Source: Diadophis punctatus similis (Eukaryota > Chordata > Lepidosauria > Squamata > Dipsadidae). From it: 64,000 nt of DNA. Shown here one piece after another: positions 11,986 through 26,306 of this stretch (positions are counted from its first letter, which is position 1; the number at the start of each line of letters is the position of its first letter). Made by a program: the position numbers and the translations under genes. The DNA lies in NCBI GenBank assembly GCA_023053685.1, contig JALIGW010000013.1:15778501-15842500 (forward strand), given 5' to 3'. The notes below the pieces were generated by a model. That model was not told the origin of the DNA. It was given only the letters and a program-made list of their open reading frames with translations, and searched no databases.

Positions 11986-14395
11986 TGTTTTCTGGCAATT
12001 AATTACTTAAAAAATGTGATTCCCAAAGGTAAAAACTAAGACCATTGCATTGTCTCAATTTGTATCATCGTAATTTTACCAGATCCATGTTTAAGGAAAA
12101 TGTTTGTGCTTCCGATCGTTAGTGCTGCCTTGACTGCAATGCATTCAGAGAAATACCAGTTTCAGGAAAGTGGTATCATCTACTTTAAAAAAAAACATTA
12201 ATAATTGTACTTGAGTAACTTCTAAATTAAGTATCTTTCTTTCTCCAAAGGAAAGGGATCTGGATCCTTCTTCTATTTTCTTATCAAAATAAATCTAAGA
12301 TCCTTATGCAGAGCAGTTATTTTTCTTTGTATTACTTCCCAGCCCAAACTCACGACAATGATATCTGTGCTCTTTTCTTTCTCAAGGACTCATTCCTATA
12401 CCATTATTGACACTTTCCAATCAATATGTTTAAGAGCTTATTTTTTCTCTCCTCCCAGATCAAATGCAGGAGTGATTTGTATGTTTACCTTGATAATATA
12501 CACTTGTCTCTTTAAGGTGACAGCAGATGGTCCAATCAGAAGTGGCAGGACTAAGTGCAGAAAATACAGCAAGCCATCTCAGGCTCCCTTAACCATAAAA
12601 TCGATGAGTTTATGCTCAACTGAGCGATAAGAAATACTCATGAAATGTCCAAGGGTGAATCAGGGTGGCTGGGTTACCAAGTTCCTCTCTCCACTAAGTG
12701 CAAAGCGCATGAGTAATGAGGCCTTTCCACATCATCAAAGGCAAGGAAAATATTTATCAGTTAAATATTATGTCCCCTTTCCTCTATTTCTGTGCCTGAA
12801 TATCTCTTTTAGCTGTCGATCCTTTTTCATTGTCTTTCTCTTAAATATCTTTCTCTCTTTAAATAAAAATATAAACAAAGGAATAAAACTTCCACTACCT
12901 TGAAAATATGATTGCTGAGTTTGATTGCAGAGTTACTTTTAATCTTTCTGCTATCCTTTCTTTTCCTTCTTGAGTTCTCTGGAAACTGACACAGGAAGCT
13001 TTAAAGGTATGTAACTTTATTTTTTATTATTATTGTTGTTGTTATTATTTCATGGTTGCATTTTATTTATTTTAGCTGCAATATTATTACTCCCATTGTT
13101 ACTAAATCATCAACACCACCCGTAGAAACCTAGAAAGGACATGCATTCTAATTGTAGTGGCTGGCATGTAACCTCATTCTTAAAATATATTGTACAAACA
13201 TTAGTGCTCACATTGTTCCTTCTTCTATTGTACAAGACAAAAAAAGGCAATGTCGCTTATTACTTGCAAAGACGGTAAGTTAGAGGAACAGGAAAACGCA
13301 TTGCATTCTTATGCAATTTTGCAGCGTAATCTTATATAATTATAAATCAAACTTGGCAGTGTTTACACAGCAAGAAAGGCAAAGTGAGACATAGAGATAT
13401 AGCTCATGCCATCTTCCACTAAATAATTTTAATTGGACAAGCACTATGATTCTGTATAACTGTAATTCCAGTGAAATTAAATTTCTTTATGATACACTAT
13501 TTCAATAAGCTTGTGAACATGGGAAATATGGGGTGCTACCTCATGAAAATTAGCCAAGTAAATATTCCAAGAAAGTTTTTTTCTTGGTTTTCTCATTTCC
13601 CAACTTTGCAAGTGTATATAGGATCAGTTCCCATGAGGGAATAATGCCATCATTGATAGCCTTGTTGCCACTGATGGATGCTGCAGTCACATGATAAGAA
13701 AGTGCTGAGGAGTTGCTCTGTCATAAGACACTTAAGATAAATACGGTAATTATTGTTATCATATAGGGAGCAGTTGCTTGAAATCTTTACTAGAAAATGT
13801 TTGCTGCCAATGACATGAAACATGGAGTTTTTGTTTCTATGCTAGAATCATGTCACACAGTTTTGACCTGATCTTAGTGTAGGTTGTACTGAATGCCTAA
13901 CCCACTGGATACTGAATATTTATACTCACTCTTTGTTACCATATACAAATAATTAAGCATCAATCCGGCATCACCTCTCACATCATTGTGGTTACAAAAA
14001 TATTGCAGAGAAAAAAGACCTGTTACATGAATGCTAAGTCTCATTCATTCATGGAAGTAACATTGTGACAGTACACACAGTAGATCAGTGGTTGCTCATT
14101 AAACTGAAGACTGTAAGAGCTCTTTTAGAATTCTTTTTCTACACCCAGAGACACATCTGGAGCAAGACAGACATACAGTATTTATGTTCTTCATGAACCC
14201 TATTACTGAAGATAATATGTAGTCAGAGGAGTGTACTTATTCTCTTAATTCATTTTTATAGGTGGGTAGTGGCCATTGGTTCTTGTAGTCGAAAATGTCA
14301 GTATCTGCAATATGAGGAAGTACCTGTTTCCTGAATCTCCCACCATTCAGCATCATTAAATTGTACATCGTAGTAGTAACATTGTAGAGAGTCAG
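11986..14395. other. Unique AT-rich intergenic DNA, no gene seen
   Basis: About 2.4 kb with short, motif-free frames and only a small TTATT/GTT tract near 13018-13050. No repeat family recognised. Confidence 0.5.
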
Positions 14396-14560
14396 TCTGT
14401 GTAATTGTTAAGGCACCATGAGACTATGAGTTCTAGTCCTGCCAAGGCATGAAGCCAACTTGGGACAGACATTCTCTTTTAGCCTAAGAAGCAGGCAATG
14501 GCAAAACATTGCCATTAACTAACTCAAAGGAACCAAAAACATTCTCCACAGTGTTCTCAT
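14396..14560 (+). mobile_element. tRNA-derived SINE, diverged (CORE/MIR-like type)
   Basis: TAATTGTTAAGGCACC and GAGTTCTAGTCCTGCC correspond to the tRNA-like A and B box region. GGCAATGGCAAAACATTGCC resembles the 3' region of the same SINE seen elsewhere in the window. Diverged and incomplete. Confidence 0.5.
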
Positions 14561-14977
14561 AAAATAACAATATCTCTTCCTTCTTAAATTATATCAATGT
14601 AAGGGTCATCAAGACATGGTGAGCATATTATTCCAAAGTAATGGAGTAGGGCAGTGGGCACAGAAAAGTTTTCTAAGTCACAGTCCTGGATCTCAAGCAT
14701 TGCTTTTTGGGCTGAATTAAAGGCAGGCTGTATTTGGAGAAAACACCACTATAGGTAACATGAAGAAGCCATGTAGGTTTTATAGGTCTTAATCCTTAAT
14801 TGTAGTGAAAACACAAATGTGAAAAACACTTTTGCAACCAATGTAACTCCTATGCTATACAGTAGACGTAACATTCCTGAAGCAGTTCTTCCCCATCAGA
14901 GTACATGGTGCTGTAATGCTTCATCATCATCATTGTGCAGAGTATATTGGGCAGCAAATGTTTTCTAGTGGTTTTGC

Positions 14978-15060
14978 TAATTCGCCGCCCTGAGTCCTTC
15001 GGGAGTTGGGCGGCATATAAGAAAGCCAAATAAATAAATAAATAAAATAAAATAATTCGC
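14978..15060 (+). mobile_element. Tiny 5'-truncated L2-type LINE tail with target duplication
   Basis: 14986-15052 is the L2 3' end (GCCCTGAGTCCTTCGGGAG, GGCGGCATATAAG, then an AAATA tail). It is flanked by a perfect 8 bp duplication, TAATTCGC at 14978-14985 and 15053-15060. The insert is only about 67 bp. The base composition jumps against its AT-rich surroundings. Confidence 0.8.
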
Positions 15061-15720
15061 AGCATCTTTGTCATCATCCTCAGGGACATTAATAATCTTC
15101 CTTAAGTGTTTGGCACCAAGTTTTCCGAGGCCAGTCTCGTTTTCGCCAGGTGGTATCCAATGTAGTACAATTTTTGGATGCCAGTCTTACATAAGTTATG
15201 GCCAACCAGTCACATGCGATGTTCATTCACAGTTTTCAATAGATGTTTTAAATCTGATCTTTGTAGTACCTCTTCATTGGTGATATGGTCATGATATGAG
15301 ACATGGAGCATTCTTCTCAAGCAGCATTGTTGGAACATTTAATTATTTAATCATCTAGATTGTATACTTCCATGTTTCACAAGCATATATTACAGTTGGT
15401 ATAACAACATTCTTGAAGAGTTTTATCTTTGTGGGAATACTTATGGCTGCTATAGGCCAAATTGGGCTCATGCATTAAAACATGGCTGCTGCCATCCCAA
15501 TTCAATAGTTAATGTCCTTCTCCATCAATAGATATAATGCTGCCAAAATAGGTAAATAGCCTGGCCACTGACTGTAATAGGCAGATTATCCTGAGCACTT
15601 CCAACTTGCATGAACTTGTTCTTCTCAAAATTTGTACATAAACCGATTTTGTTAGCCTCATTACCTAAGCTGGTGATCATTTCTTGCAGGCATCTCTATA
15701 TAATGCTTACCACCTGAAAT
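15061..15720 (-). pseudogene. Unclassified LINE reverse transcriptase remnant
   Basis: Translated on the minus strand in broken frames. It shows NEANKIGL, FEKNKFM, YACETW-like residues, and RRMLHVSYHDHITNEEVLQR, which resembles the post-RT region 'RRIL...W.DH.TN.EVL' of RTE/Jockey-like LINEs. Many stops and frameshifts make it a dead relic. The same family may be represented at 55.35-55.80 kb. The part 14920-14977 may belong to it, since the L2 tail at 14986 interrupts it. Confidence 0.55.
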
Positions 15721-15739
15721 TTCCAAGTACTTTTCAAAG

Positions 15740-16044
15740 ATAGCTCCAAGTAAATCACATTATCATAATTAAATCTTGATATAATGACAGCATGATTGCC
15801 AGGACTTCCCATTGGATAAAGCATGGATCATTTGAAGCTAGGCAAATGACTTCACTGGCTACATCCCCCACCTGCTGATCAAATAAAAGTTGTGAATCCA
15901 GGAGGACCCTCAAGTTATGGGCATGCTCCCTTAGGATAAATAAAGCACCATCCTCAGTAAGCATAGGCGCCAGGGTCAGACAAGTGAGCATTTGGACAAA
16001 CACCACATCAGTCTTGTTAGAACTGAAATTCAATTTGTTTTATC
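15740..16044 (-). pseudogene. L2-type LINE remnant
   Basis: The minus-strand frame at 15755-16033 gives MNFSSNKTDVVFVQ...REHAHNLRVLLDSQLLFDQQVGDVA. This is the 'LNPSKTEVLLVG ... VRSLGVLLDPSLLLDAQV' region after the reverse transcriptase active site in L2 elements. Both ends are truncated and the next frames are lost. Confidence 0.7.
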
Positions 16045-16960
16045 CTCTTCGCTCCTTTACTGTGCCAGATATTGAGCAGGAACAGCCCCATATCTCTGGT
16101 ATTGCAGGAGTAGCCTACAGCTAAACTGCTTCTTCCTCATTGAGACACCCTGGAACCATTCACTCTGATAGGAGCAAAACTAGTCCAGAAGGATCAATAG
16201 TATGAAGTGTCACTGAGATATCCAGTAAGATCCTATCATCCAAGTCCCAGGAGAGGCAATTTGCATACAATGGCATAATTTAGTTTGGTCTGTAAAATTA
16301 CAGATCCCCAAAACAATTGGCATTGCTACAAGAGGCCTTATTTGAAGCAACCAATTTTCTTAAATGTCCCAATGCCTTTACAGTGTGTACATTCAAATCA
16401 ACATACTTGGGATGATCTTCTATCCTTGTAGATAACAAAGGCAGCTTTGTGATTAATTGCATCTTGATTCCATTCAACAGACGGGAGTGTCTGCAGGAAT
16501 AGTTAATGGCTGCTGCCTGGTTTATTGCAATCCTGTGGTTTTTTTTTTCCAAACCTGATTAGCAATTGAATACTGAAAAGTGATTGATGCATCCACAGTT
16601 TCTTTACAGGGCTATAAACATATTCCAAATTGGAATATACATATTTTTACTTTAAAAATAACAGCATCACTGATGTATTGGGGAAAGGAAAGAATTACTT
16701 ACATGTAAAATTAAGGAATAAAATCAGAACCTTAAGAAACCTTATCAGATTGCCTATTTACACGATGTTTTTATTATTATTTTTAATTCTAAAAAGATAT
16801 GATGAAACTTTACCTTTATATATACTTATGCTATTGGGAGGAGTCATGTTTTGCATATCAACGTGGGTACAGAAAACATAATATGGTAAGAAACCTATCC
16901 ACTAAAACTGTATAACTTTCCTAATTGACTTTAAAACAAGATTGATGAGACACCTGCCCC
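16045..16960. other. Unassigned intergenic DNA
   Basis: No gene recognised. The frames at 16298-16552 (minus) and 16630-16881 (plus) have no motif I know. Parts may be eroded continuation of the neighbouring L2. Confidence 0.4.
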
Positions 16961-17149
<189 letters not shown>

Positions 17150-17189
17150 ATGTTACACGCACATATATATTTGAAATGCCATTTTATCT

Positions 17190-19044
<1,855 letters not shown>

Positions 19045-19202
19045 CATGAATGCCGGCTAGGTGACTTTGGGCCGGTCACTTTCTCAGCCCAAATCATCTC
19101 AAAGGGTTGCTATTAGGGGAGATAATAAGAAAAGGAAGGAGTTTTAGGTATGTTTATAAAAATATAAAAAGTAGTAAATAAACAAACAAATAAATAAATA
19201 AA
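19045..19202 (+). mobile_element. CORE/MIR-like SINE, 3' half
   Basis: Contains GCTAGGTGACTTTGGGCCGG and TCACTTTCTCAGCCCAAATC, then AGGAAGGAGTTTTAGGTATG, and an A-rich AAATAAATAAATA tail. 'GTGACCTTGGGCCAGTCAC' is the conserved core of MIR-like SINEs. The tRNA head is missing. Confidence 0.7.
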
Positions 19203-19699
19203 TTTTGAAACAAAAAAAGCATGGGGAAAAAACCTTATTCTACAAATAAGTCTGTCAACCTTGCAGTGGTCAAGCTTTTTACTTTCCTACATGAAAGTTT
19301 ATTATTCCCCATTTCAAAATGAATTTGTGATTTAAAATAAAAATCAGCTTGAAAAAGTTGCAAATGTTGTATTTATCTTTTCAGCTAATAGCCTTTTGTA
19401 TGTATTTTTCTCAAAGCCTGAATATGTGTACTTAACATTTCTTAATGCATGTATTTCTCTGCATTTTCATCTAATGTAATGTGTATTTATGCAACCTTTT
19501 CCTACAATTGTCTTTTTTAAAAAATTGTAACCTGCAATGTCAAGGATAAAGAAATGCACATTTAGATTTAAGATGTTTCAATCTATGTATATTAGGGGAA
19601 AATGCAAGTTGGTAAATTACAAGCTGAATGAGTTTTGCTAAAACTGTCCAGCTGATGGTTTCATGTGAAACCACATACTGTTGATTACTAAGACTTCAG
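19203..19699. other. Unassigned AT-rich DNA
   Basis: No gene or recognised repeat. Confidence 0.4.
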
Positions 19700-20079
19700 A
19701 ACCAGATCTAAAGAGCAGTGTGATTAAATCACATTTATCTGATAAAGGATGGTCCTAGGAACCAATAGAAAAAGTGTTTTGTGGGATAATTTTATAAAAT
19801 GGGTGAAATCGATGTATACCTCATAGCACAAATAATTGTTAATGGAGATTTAAGTAATCATGAGAAACAAAAAGAAACAAGATATGGTTGTCCATTGTGT
19901 CTTCTCTTGTTTATTTTAATTCTTTTAAATATTAAATAGAGATATAACACAAGATGAGAGAATCAAGGGTGTAAAGTTTTTAAAAGGGTCTTTTAAAAGT
20001 CAGAAGAGGTCATCTGCAAAAGTTCTTAACTTTTATGATAAGAACTTTTGTAAAACATTATGTTACATAGACTATTCTT
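19700..20079 (+). pseudogene. L1-type LINE remnant, reverse transcriptase region
   Basis: Broken frames read NFIKWVKSMY, then TRYGCPLCLLLFILIL. These match the L1 'FI.WI..LY' and 'TRQGCPLSPLLFN' motif just before the catalytic box. The active site itself is not readable. The segment stops where the element at 20089 begins, and other L1 sequence lies beyond it from about 20880. Confidence 0.65.
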
Positions 20080-20088
20080 AGAGTGTGA

Positions 20089-20720
20089 TGACTCAGGGCA
20101 CGGCACAACACAAACAGCTGGCAGTTCAAACCAGCCCTTTTAGTGGTCCAAATCTCCCCCAAACAAAACAAACAGCCTCTGGTTGCAATTAGTCCAGCCC
20201 AGCCGCTGTCTGCACCAAGGCTGCATGGCAATAAATCCCAAATTTATCTAGCAAAATACGAACAAAGCAAGAAGTTCAGGGAGCAAAAGATACAGATAAT
20301 CAGTCCAGAATGCCACACAGGAATGCAAGGATTCTTGGCAAGTTCAAACGCTCCAGGAACTCAGCGTTTGTTCCCGACAAATGCCCCTCCCCACAGTATC
20401 TCCTTAAGTCTCATTCCCTAGGTGTGCCTGGTGAAGCTGGGTGGAGCCATCTACTTGTGAGTGGCCTCCTCTATCGGAGCTGATCCCACCTCCTCTGCAC
20501 TCTCCAAGCTCTTGCATTAGAAGTGGGTGATTCCTGCTCCTCGGCTGAGCTCTGTTCCTCCCTGCCTGCAGGCCTTGCTAATTCCGAACAGCCTGACCTG
20601 GACTGACTCTGCCCTTCCCCAGTTTCCTCCAAGGCCAACGGAGCTGCCCTCTCACTCACTGTCAGTTCTTGTTCCAGCTCATCTTCCGCCGCAGAGTCAG
20701 ACTCCAACAGGGGCATGAAC
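20089..20720. mobile_element. TG...CA element, possible solo LTR
   Basis: A 632 bp block, more GC-rich than its AT-rich surroundings. It begins TGACTCAGGGCACGGC and ends GGGGCATGAACA, flanked by GAGTGTGA at 20081-20088 and 20722-20729, with one base of slack on the right. TG...CA ends suggest an LTR, but an 8 bp duplication is longer than the usual 4-6 bp and would also fit a hAT-type element, although I see no terminal inverted repeat. The minus strand has an acidic Glu/Ser-rich frame (20471-20758) of unknown nature. An AATAAA lies at 20230-20235 on the plus strand. Confidence 0.5.
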
Positions 20721-20879
20721 AGAGTGTGAAATACTGTAAATATAAACTCAGGTTTCATCCAAAAATCACCTTTATGGCTTTCAACACAATAAGTATTTTA
20801 TAGACAACAAATGATAAATAAACATAAGTGGTTAACCTACAGAACATACAAAATGTACAAGAATATTCTCAAGGGGATT

Positions 20880-21598
20880 TTAAAATGAAATCATGAGAAG
20901 ATTTAATAAGAGAAGGATGTTCTTATGAATGTCTATAAAGGTACTTCAAAATCTTTGCTGGAAATGTGAACAACGTGAAGGGACTTTTTACCATGTTTGG
21001 TGGACATGTAAAAAGCCAAAACATTTTGGATACAAATACATGCATTAATTCAGAAAGTCTTAAAGTTTAGTACAACTGAAACCAGAGACTTTTCTTTTTG
21101 GACTAATGAATAAGCAGCTAGAAAAAAGTCATTGAACTTTGATTTTATATATGATAACTGCAGCAAGGCCATTATATGCTCCAAAGTGGAAAGACTAAAC
21201 ACTATCAATAACTGAGGAATGATGGAAACAGCAGAGATAGCTAAATTAATCTGTGATTAAAGGAAAAAAATATAGTTTATGGTCAACCAGAAAGTCCTTA
21301 TAGACTTTTTGCATGGAACAGAAAAAAATATGCTTATGATTTGTGGTTTGGATGATTTTAAAAAAATCAATAATAGAAAAATGGTTTTTTTGTAATCATA
21401 GAATAACGGTTTTTTGTAAGTATACTTTTATTTGCTGTAAAGGAAATTGGAAGGTTCTACTTTCTATTCTTTTTAAAAAAAAATTCTGTAGTCCTTCCTT
21501 CCTTCCCTCCTTCCTCCCCCCTCTGTTTGTCTGTTTGTCTTTTTTAGTTTTGGGTTAGTTTTAAAACTTTAATAAAACATATTTAAAAAAGAAAACAA
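20880..21598 (+). pseudogene. L1-type LINE, 3' end
   Basis: Broken translation shows [25 protein letters not shown], the cysteine/histidine-rich C-terminal region of L1 ORF2, followed by weaker L1-like sequence (VERLNTINN, ETAEIAKLI). A CCTT tract at 21490-21522 and AATAAAACATATTT with an A-rich tail near 21570-21598 mark the 3' end. Non-functional. Confidence 0.75.
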
Positions 21599-23414
21599 AA
21601 TGGGATTTTACTATCAAGATGAAGATGAATAATCCTGAAGACAATCAGAAATCTAAGACCCCTGAAATATGTTAGGATATACATAAGACACCGTTTTAAC
21701 TTTAGTCATTAGTTAACTAAAATTAACCAATCCTATAGATTTGAAGAAATCTATGAAAACATATCTCAATTGGCATCTAAAATACTCAACTAGGACAACA
21801 AAGATAAAAATAATGGCAGCATATATCTAAAAATAGGATGAGGGAGTCACTATCTGCCATCCAAAAGAAAATTAAATAAATGTACACACTACAAAACAAG
21901 GAAATAGCTCAGTCACCACTTGCCTTATAAGTACACTGTTAATCAAAACAACAATTTATGCAATTAGCATGCAACTAAAGAACCAGAGTGTTTTTGTTTA
22001 TATTTTGTTTATATCTTTATAGGTTTATAGATAGACATGCATATATATTAAATCTGAATTAAACTTGGGCATGTGTGGTTAAATATCTAAAATACGTATG
22101 TGATTGCCTATCTTATTAGTATGCGTTTACTACTACTGAATACTTAAGCTAAGTAATTAAATATGTAAATGGACATTTGGAAATGTGAATGGAAATTTGT
22201 ACACAAAATTATAATACCTTTCTGGTTATGCATTGACAGTAATTGTGTGCTTCCACTAGGCTTGAATTAATATCTACTCAGCATTTGAACTTTTGCAAGA
22301 GTGTATAGTTGACAACTACTCCATGGACCATGAAGGTCACTCATAATAAGCAGGGTTTTTGACCATTTTACTGCCTTCCGGTCTTCTTAGAAAGAAGGCA
22401 CTGGAGGAAGCCTTGAAAGCCACAGATGGTGCTGAAGGATACAGATGAAAGCAATGGATAGTGTTTTTTTACCTGTTAACAGTCCCAAGATTTTGTTCAG
22501 ATGTTTCTTGTTTTCCATAATATTTGCATGTTTGAAATATTTGCATGTTGATCTCCAGGAGCAGTTTAAATGTGAAATGCACATTTCATCATCATCAACA
22601 TCAGTGTTACCTACGACAGGTGAATGAAGCAGGGACCTCGTGAAACAATGCAAAACTAAGGGAGAAGCATACCTCTTATTGCTGGAGAAAGGTAGAGTAC
22701 TTGCAAAACAAAAAAATGGGCCATGTTATTCCCAATTTTCCATAGGATGCCAAAATGGAATGAAATGGAGGGAGAGGAGTAGCTCCATAAAATGCACTTA
22801 TGGACTGCCTCTATGTTTTTCTGATGCCAAATAGGGAAGTCAGATTGACCACCTGAACGGACAAGCATAGCTGTTGGGGCACAATATGGAAAAACTAAGA
22901 CAATTTTTTGGAAGAGAGTGGAAAACCTAGATAAGCCTTCTAATGCTTCAGTGAAATTGCAATATAGAGAAAATTAATGTTTTTAACTATTACAATTATA
23001 TCTTTTACAACCATTCTCTCGTTATTAAAAAGAAACACTCACTCCATGTTCTCAAAGATTTAGTAGGATTTGCCTGAATATCTTGTCTAATTTTGTGAAA
23101 TGTTATAGGAATCTTGCATTTTAAAAATAAAATGAATTTAAGAATGTAGTTCAAAAAACTTTGAACTTAGTCTGGTAGTACCAAATAGACATCATCCTTC
23201 CACAACTGATTAAAAATTATTTTTAAAAAATTCCTGTTGGATGAAAAAAAAGCTTTCCCTTGTTAGAAAATGGGAAATGTAAATCTTTGTGTTGATTTCA
23301 AATTGGACAACCTCTGATGTAAACCAAACCTCTTATTTTCAAAATGTGAAGATTGTCTAAACCAAATGTTAAAACCCATGCATCCTCATATCACCAGCTA
23401 GGAAGCTTGCAGAT
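21599..23414. other. Unique AT-rich intergenic DNA
   Basis: No gene seen. The overlapping frames on both strands at 22387-22868 have no motif and low-complexity composition. Confidence 0.5.
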
Positions 23415-24055
23415 CAGGGGTGGGTTCCTAATTTTTTTACTACAACTCTGTGGGTGTGGCTTATTTTGTGGGTGTGGCTTGCCAGCCATGTGACTGGGTG
23501 GGCGTGGACCTCGGGAGCTTGGCAGCAGCTGGAGAAGCAGGGGGGGCATTGCCTACCTGCAACGCAGCCCCCCACAGCGGGAGCAGCAAGACTGCAGCAG
23601 CAGTTCTTCTAGGAGGCTCCATCCGGCCTGAATGCTTCTCCCCATTCGATGATCCTAGGCTCCTGCCACCCGTTCCCCCTCCCCTCGGCAGCTCGAGAAG
23701 CCTCAAATGTGTGAAAATGCCTAGGATCATCACCGTGCATTCGTGGCTTCTCAGACTGCTGAAGGGAGGGGAACTGAGATAGATCCTGCCGCCTGTTCTT
23801 TCAGTGTCTCACGCGCTCCCTCAGCCATCCTCCCCTGCTTGGACTCACTGTGGGGTAGGAAGGCAGCGCATGCGCAGTGCCGGAAGCTCGGCTTCTAAGC
23901 ATGCGCAGAAGAAAATTTTAAAAAAAATTAAAACATTTTTTTAAAAAAATGGTGGCACCCAGGCACCGGCAACCGACCGCACCGGTACTGTGATGTCACC
24001 AGCAGGCCGCTACCGGTGCTATAGAGTGGACCACACCAGTAGGAACCCACCACTG
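23415..24055 (+). mobile_element. ~640 bp non-autonomous hAT-like element, copy A
   Basis: The ends are CAGGGGTGGGTTCCTA and the inverse TAGGAACCCACCACTG. TGCAGAT precedes it directly and recurs 2 bases past its right end, an imperfect target duplication. The interior is GC-rich, with CCCGTTCCCCCTCCCC, the GCATGCGCAG stretches and GTGATGTCACC near the right end. A second copy in the opposite orientation is at 26583-27221. Frames on both strands (for example 23450-23782) are shared by both copies and are not genes. Confidence 0.85.
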
Positions 24056-25360
24056 TATGCAGATGTGTTAAACACAGTCCGAGCATCTTGACTGCTTGAA
24101 GGTGACTCCATAAAAAGGCAAGAGAAGCAGCTTCAAGACTTCCATCTTCTATCTCCTTAAGGTGGTATCTCCTAGTTCTTTCTCAGCTACTTCTGGATGG
24201 TCTACACATTGACCTCCCACATGTCTAGAACCGAATGGATATGGTCTCACTTTTTTTTCCAATTTTAACTTCTCTTTCCCTATATCAAGGGAAATTTGAC
24301 CTGGGTGGGTGAAAGGAACTATGATATACCACTATTTTTCTTGCAACTAACATGATACTTTAGGACATAACTGTGTTGGCTGAAGATCTTTATTTAAAAG
24401 AAAGAAACTACCTTGAAAGAAAATACATTTTAAACAGAACACAATGAGATTGCATCCAGAGTTCTGTTCCAAAGTATGCTTTAGCTAAGATATGATTATT
24501 GGTGATATGGAAGAAGACATTTGCAAAGTGTGTGGATTATTTTAAATTATTATATGTCTTTCTGCTTATACTATGAGTAATTAAATTAGTACAGCTGTAC
24601 ACAAAGCAAGTCATAAATCTGTATTAGAGCAACTGATTTCCCATTAGCAGATATCCTTGGCGTGAGGCTCAAATTAATATTTATGGCTCCACATGAATAT
24701 TTTGCACTCAGGTTATAAATGTACCTTGGAGGACACCAACAATTGTGCTCCAATTTGTACTCCCTTCAAAATGTGCATATTGATCCAAAAAAACCCTTTC
24801 AGATATGAATGTATGTTAATATTTTTCTCCTTTTCCATGTTCTGAAAAAAAACAACATTATAAGGGGTTTTCAAAAAAAAGAAGCTATGATATTCAAGTT
24901 TATATACAATGTTTTGGATCAGACTGTAAAAAAATGAATATATGTATATGAATTTTCTTTGCAGAGCATAAAATCTCTTCATACTTTTATCTCCTACATA
25001 AGAGCAGATTTTGTCCTTGATAAATGGAATTGTTGTGCAGTCTTATCCAGGACTGAAGCAAAACAATCCCGAAGTCATTGTATCTTCAAGTCATTGCAGT
25101 CTTTTCCAGATTAATTTTAACTTTAAAAAATATATATCTTTGGCCTCTTTTTCATTTCCCTCACTGAAAGAAATCATTTCAAATGTTTGGCTTTCTTTCT
25201 ATTCTTCCATTTTACAAATAACTTTTTATCTTTTTGTAATATTCTTTTTTACATTTACAACTTTAGTTTTAAGTGTATTATATTCCAACAGTTTTCAGTC
25301 CATTAGACTTTTAAATATTGGAATAGATACTATTTATTGTCTTTCTATAACTGTAAAATA
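24056..25360. other. Unique AT-rich intergenic DNA
   Basis: No gene seen. The stretch near 24590-24700 is compositionally complex and could be conserved non-coding DNA. This is an impression only. Confidence 0.45.
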
Positions 25361-25487
25361 CTCCTTCCTTCCCTCCCTCCCTCCCTCCCTCCCTCCCTCT
25401 CTTCCTCCTTCCCTCCCTCCCTCTCTCCCTCCTTCCTTCCCTCCCTCCTTCTTTTCTTCCCTCCTTCCTTCCTTCCCTCCCTCCCTC
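25361..25487. repeat. (CCTT/CCTC)n pyrimidine array
   Basis: About 127 bp of CTTC and CTCC units. The proline-serine frame through it (25011-25559) is partly repeat translation and has no family signature. Confidence 0.93.
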
Positions 25488-25606
25488 AAATTAAACTGCA
25501 GTTCTGATAGTATGTTAATGAACTTGACCTATTTCTACATCTACTTCTACTTATTCTGAAATCAGATCTGTAGAATCGCTTTGAAAATTTCCTTACTATG
25601 TTCAGT

Positions 25607-26168
<562 letters not shown>

Positions 26169-26171
26169 TTT

Positions 26172-26270
<99 letters not shown>

Positions 26271-26306
26271 TTCATTTATTCATTTATTCATTTATTTATT
26301 CATTTA
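26169..26306. repeat. (TTTA)n tetranucleotide array, tail of minus-strand L2
   Basis: About 34 units, with four TTCA variants toward the right end. On the minus strand it is the expanded AAATA tail of the L2 LINE that follows. Confidence 0.94.
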
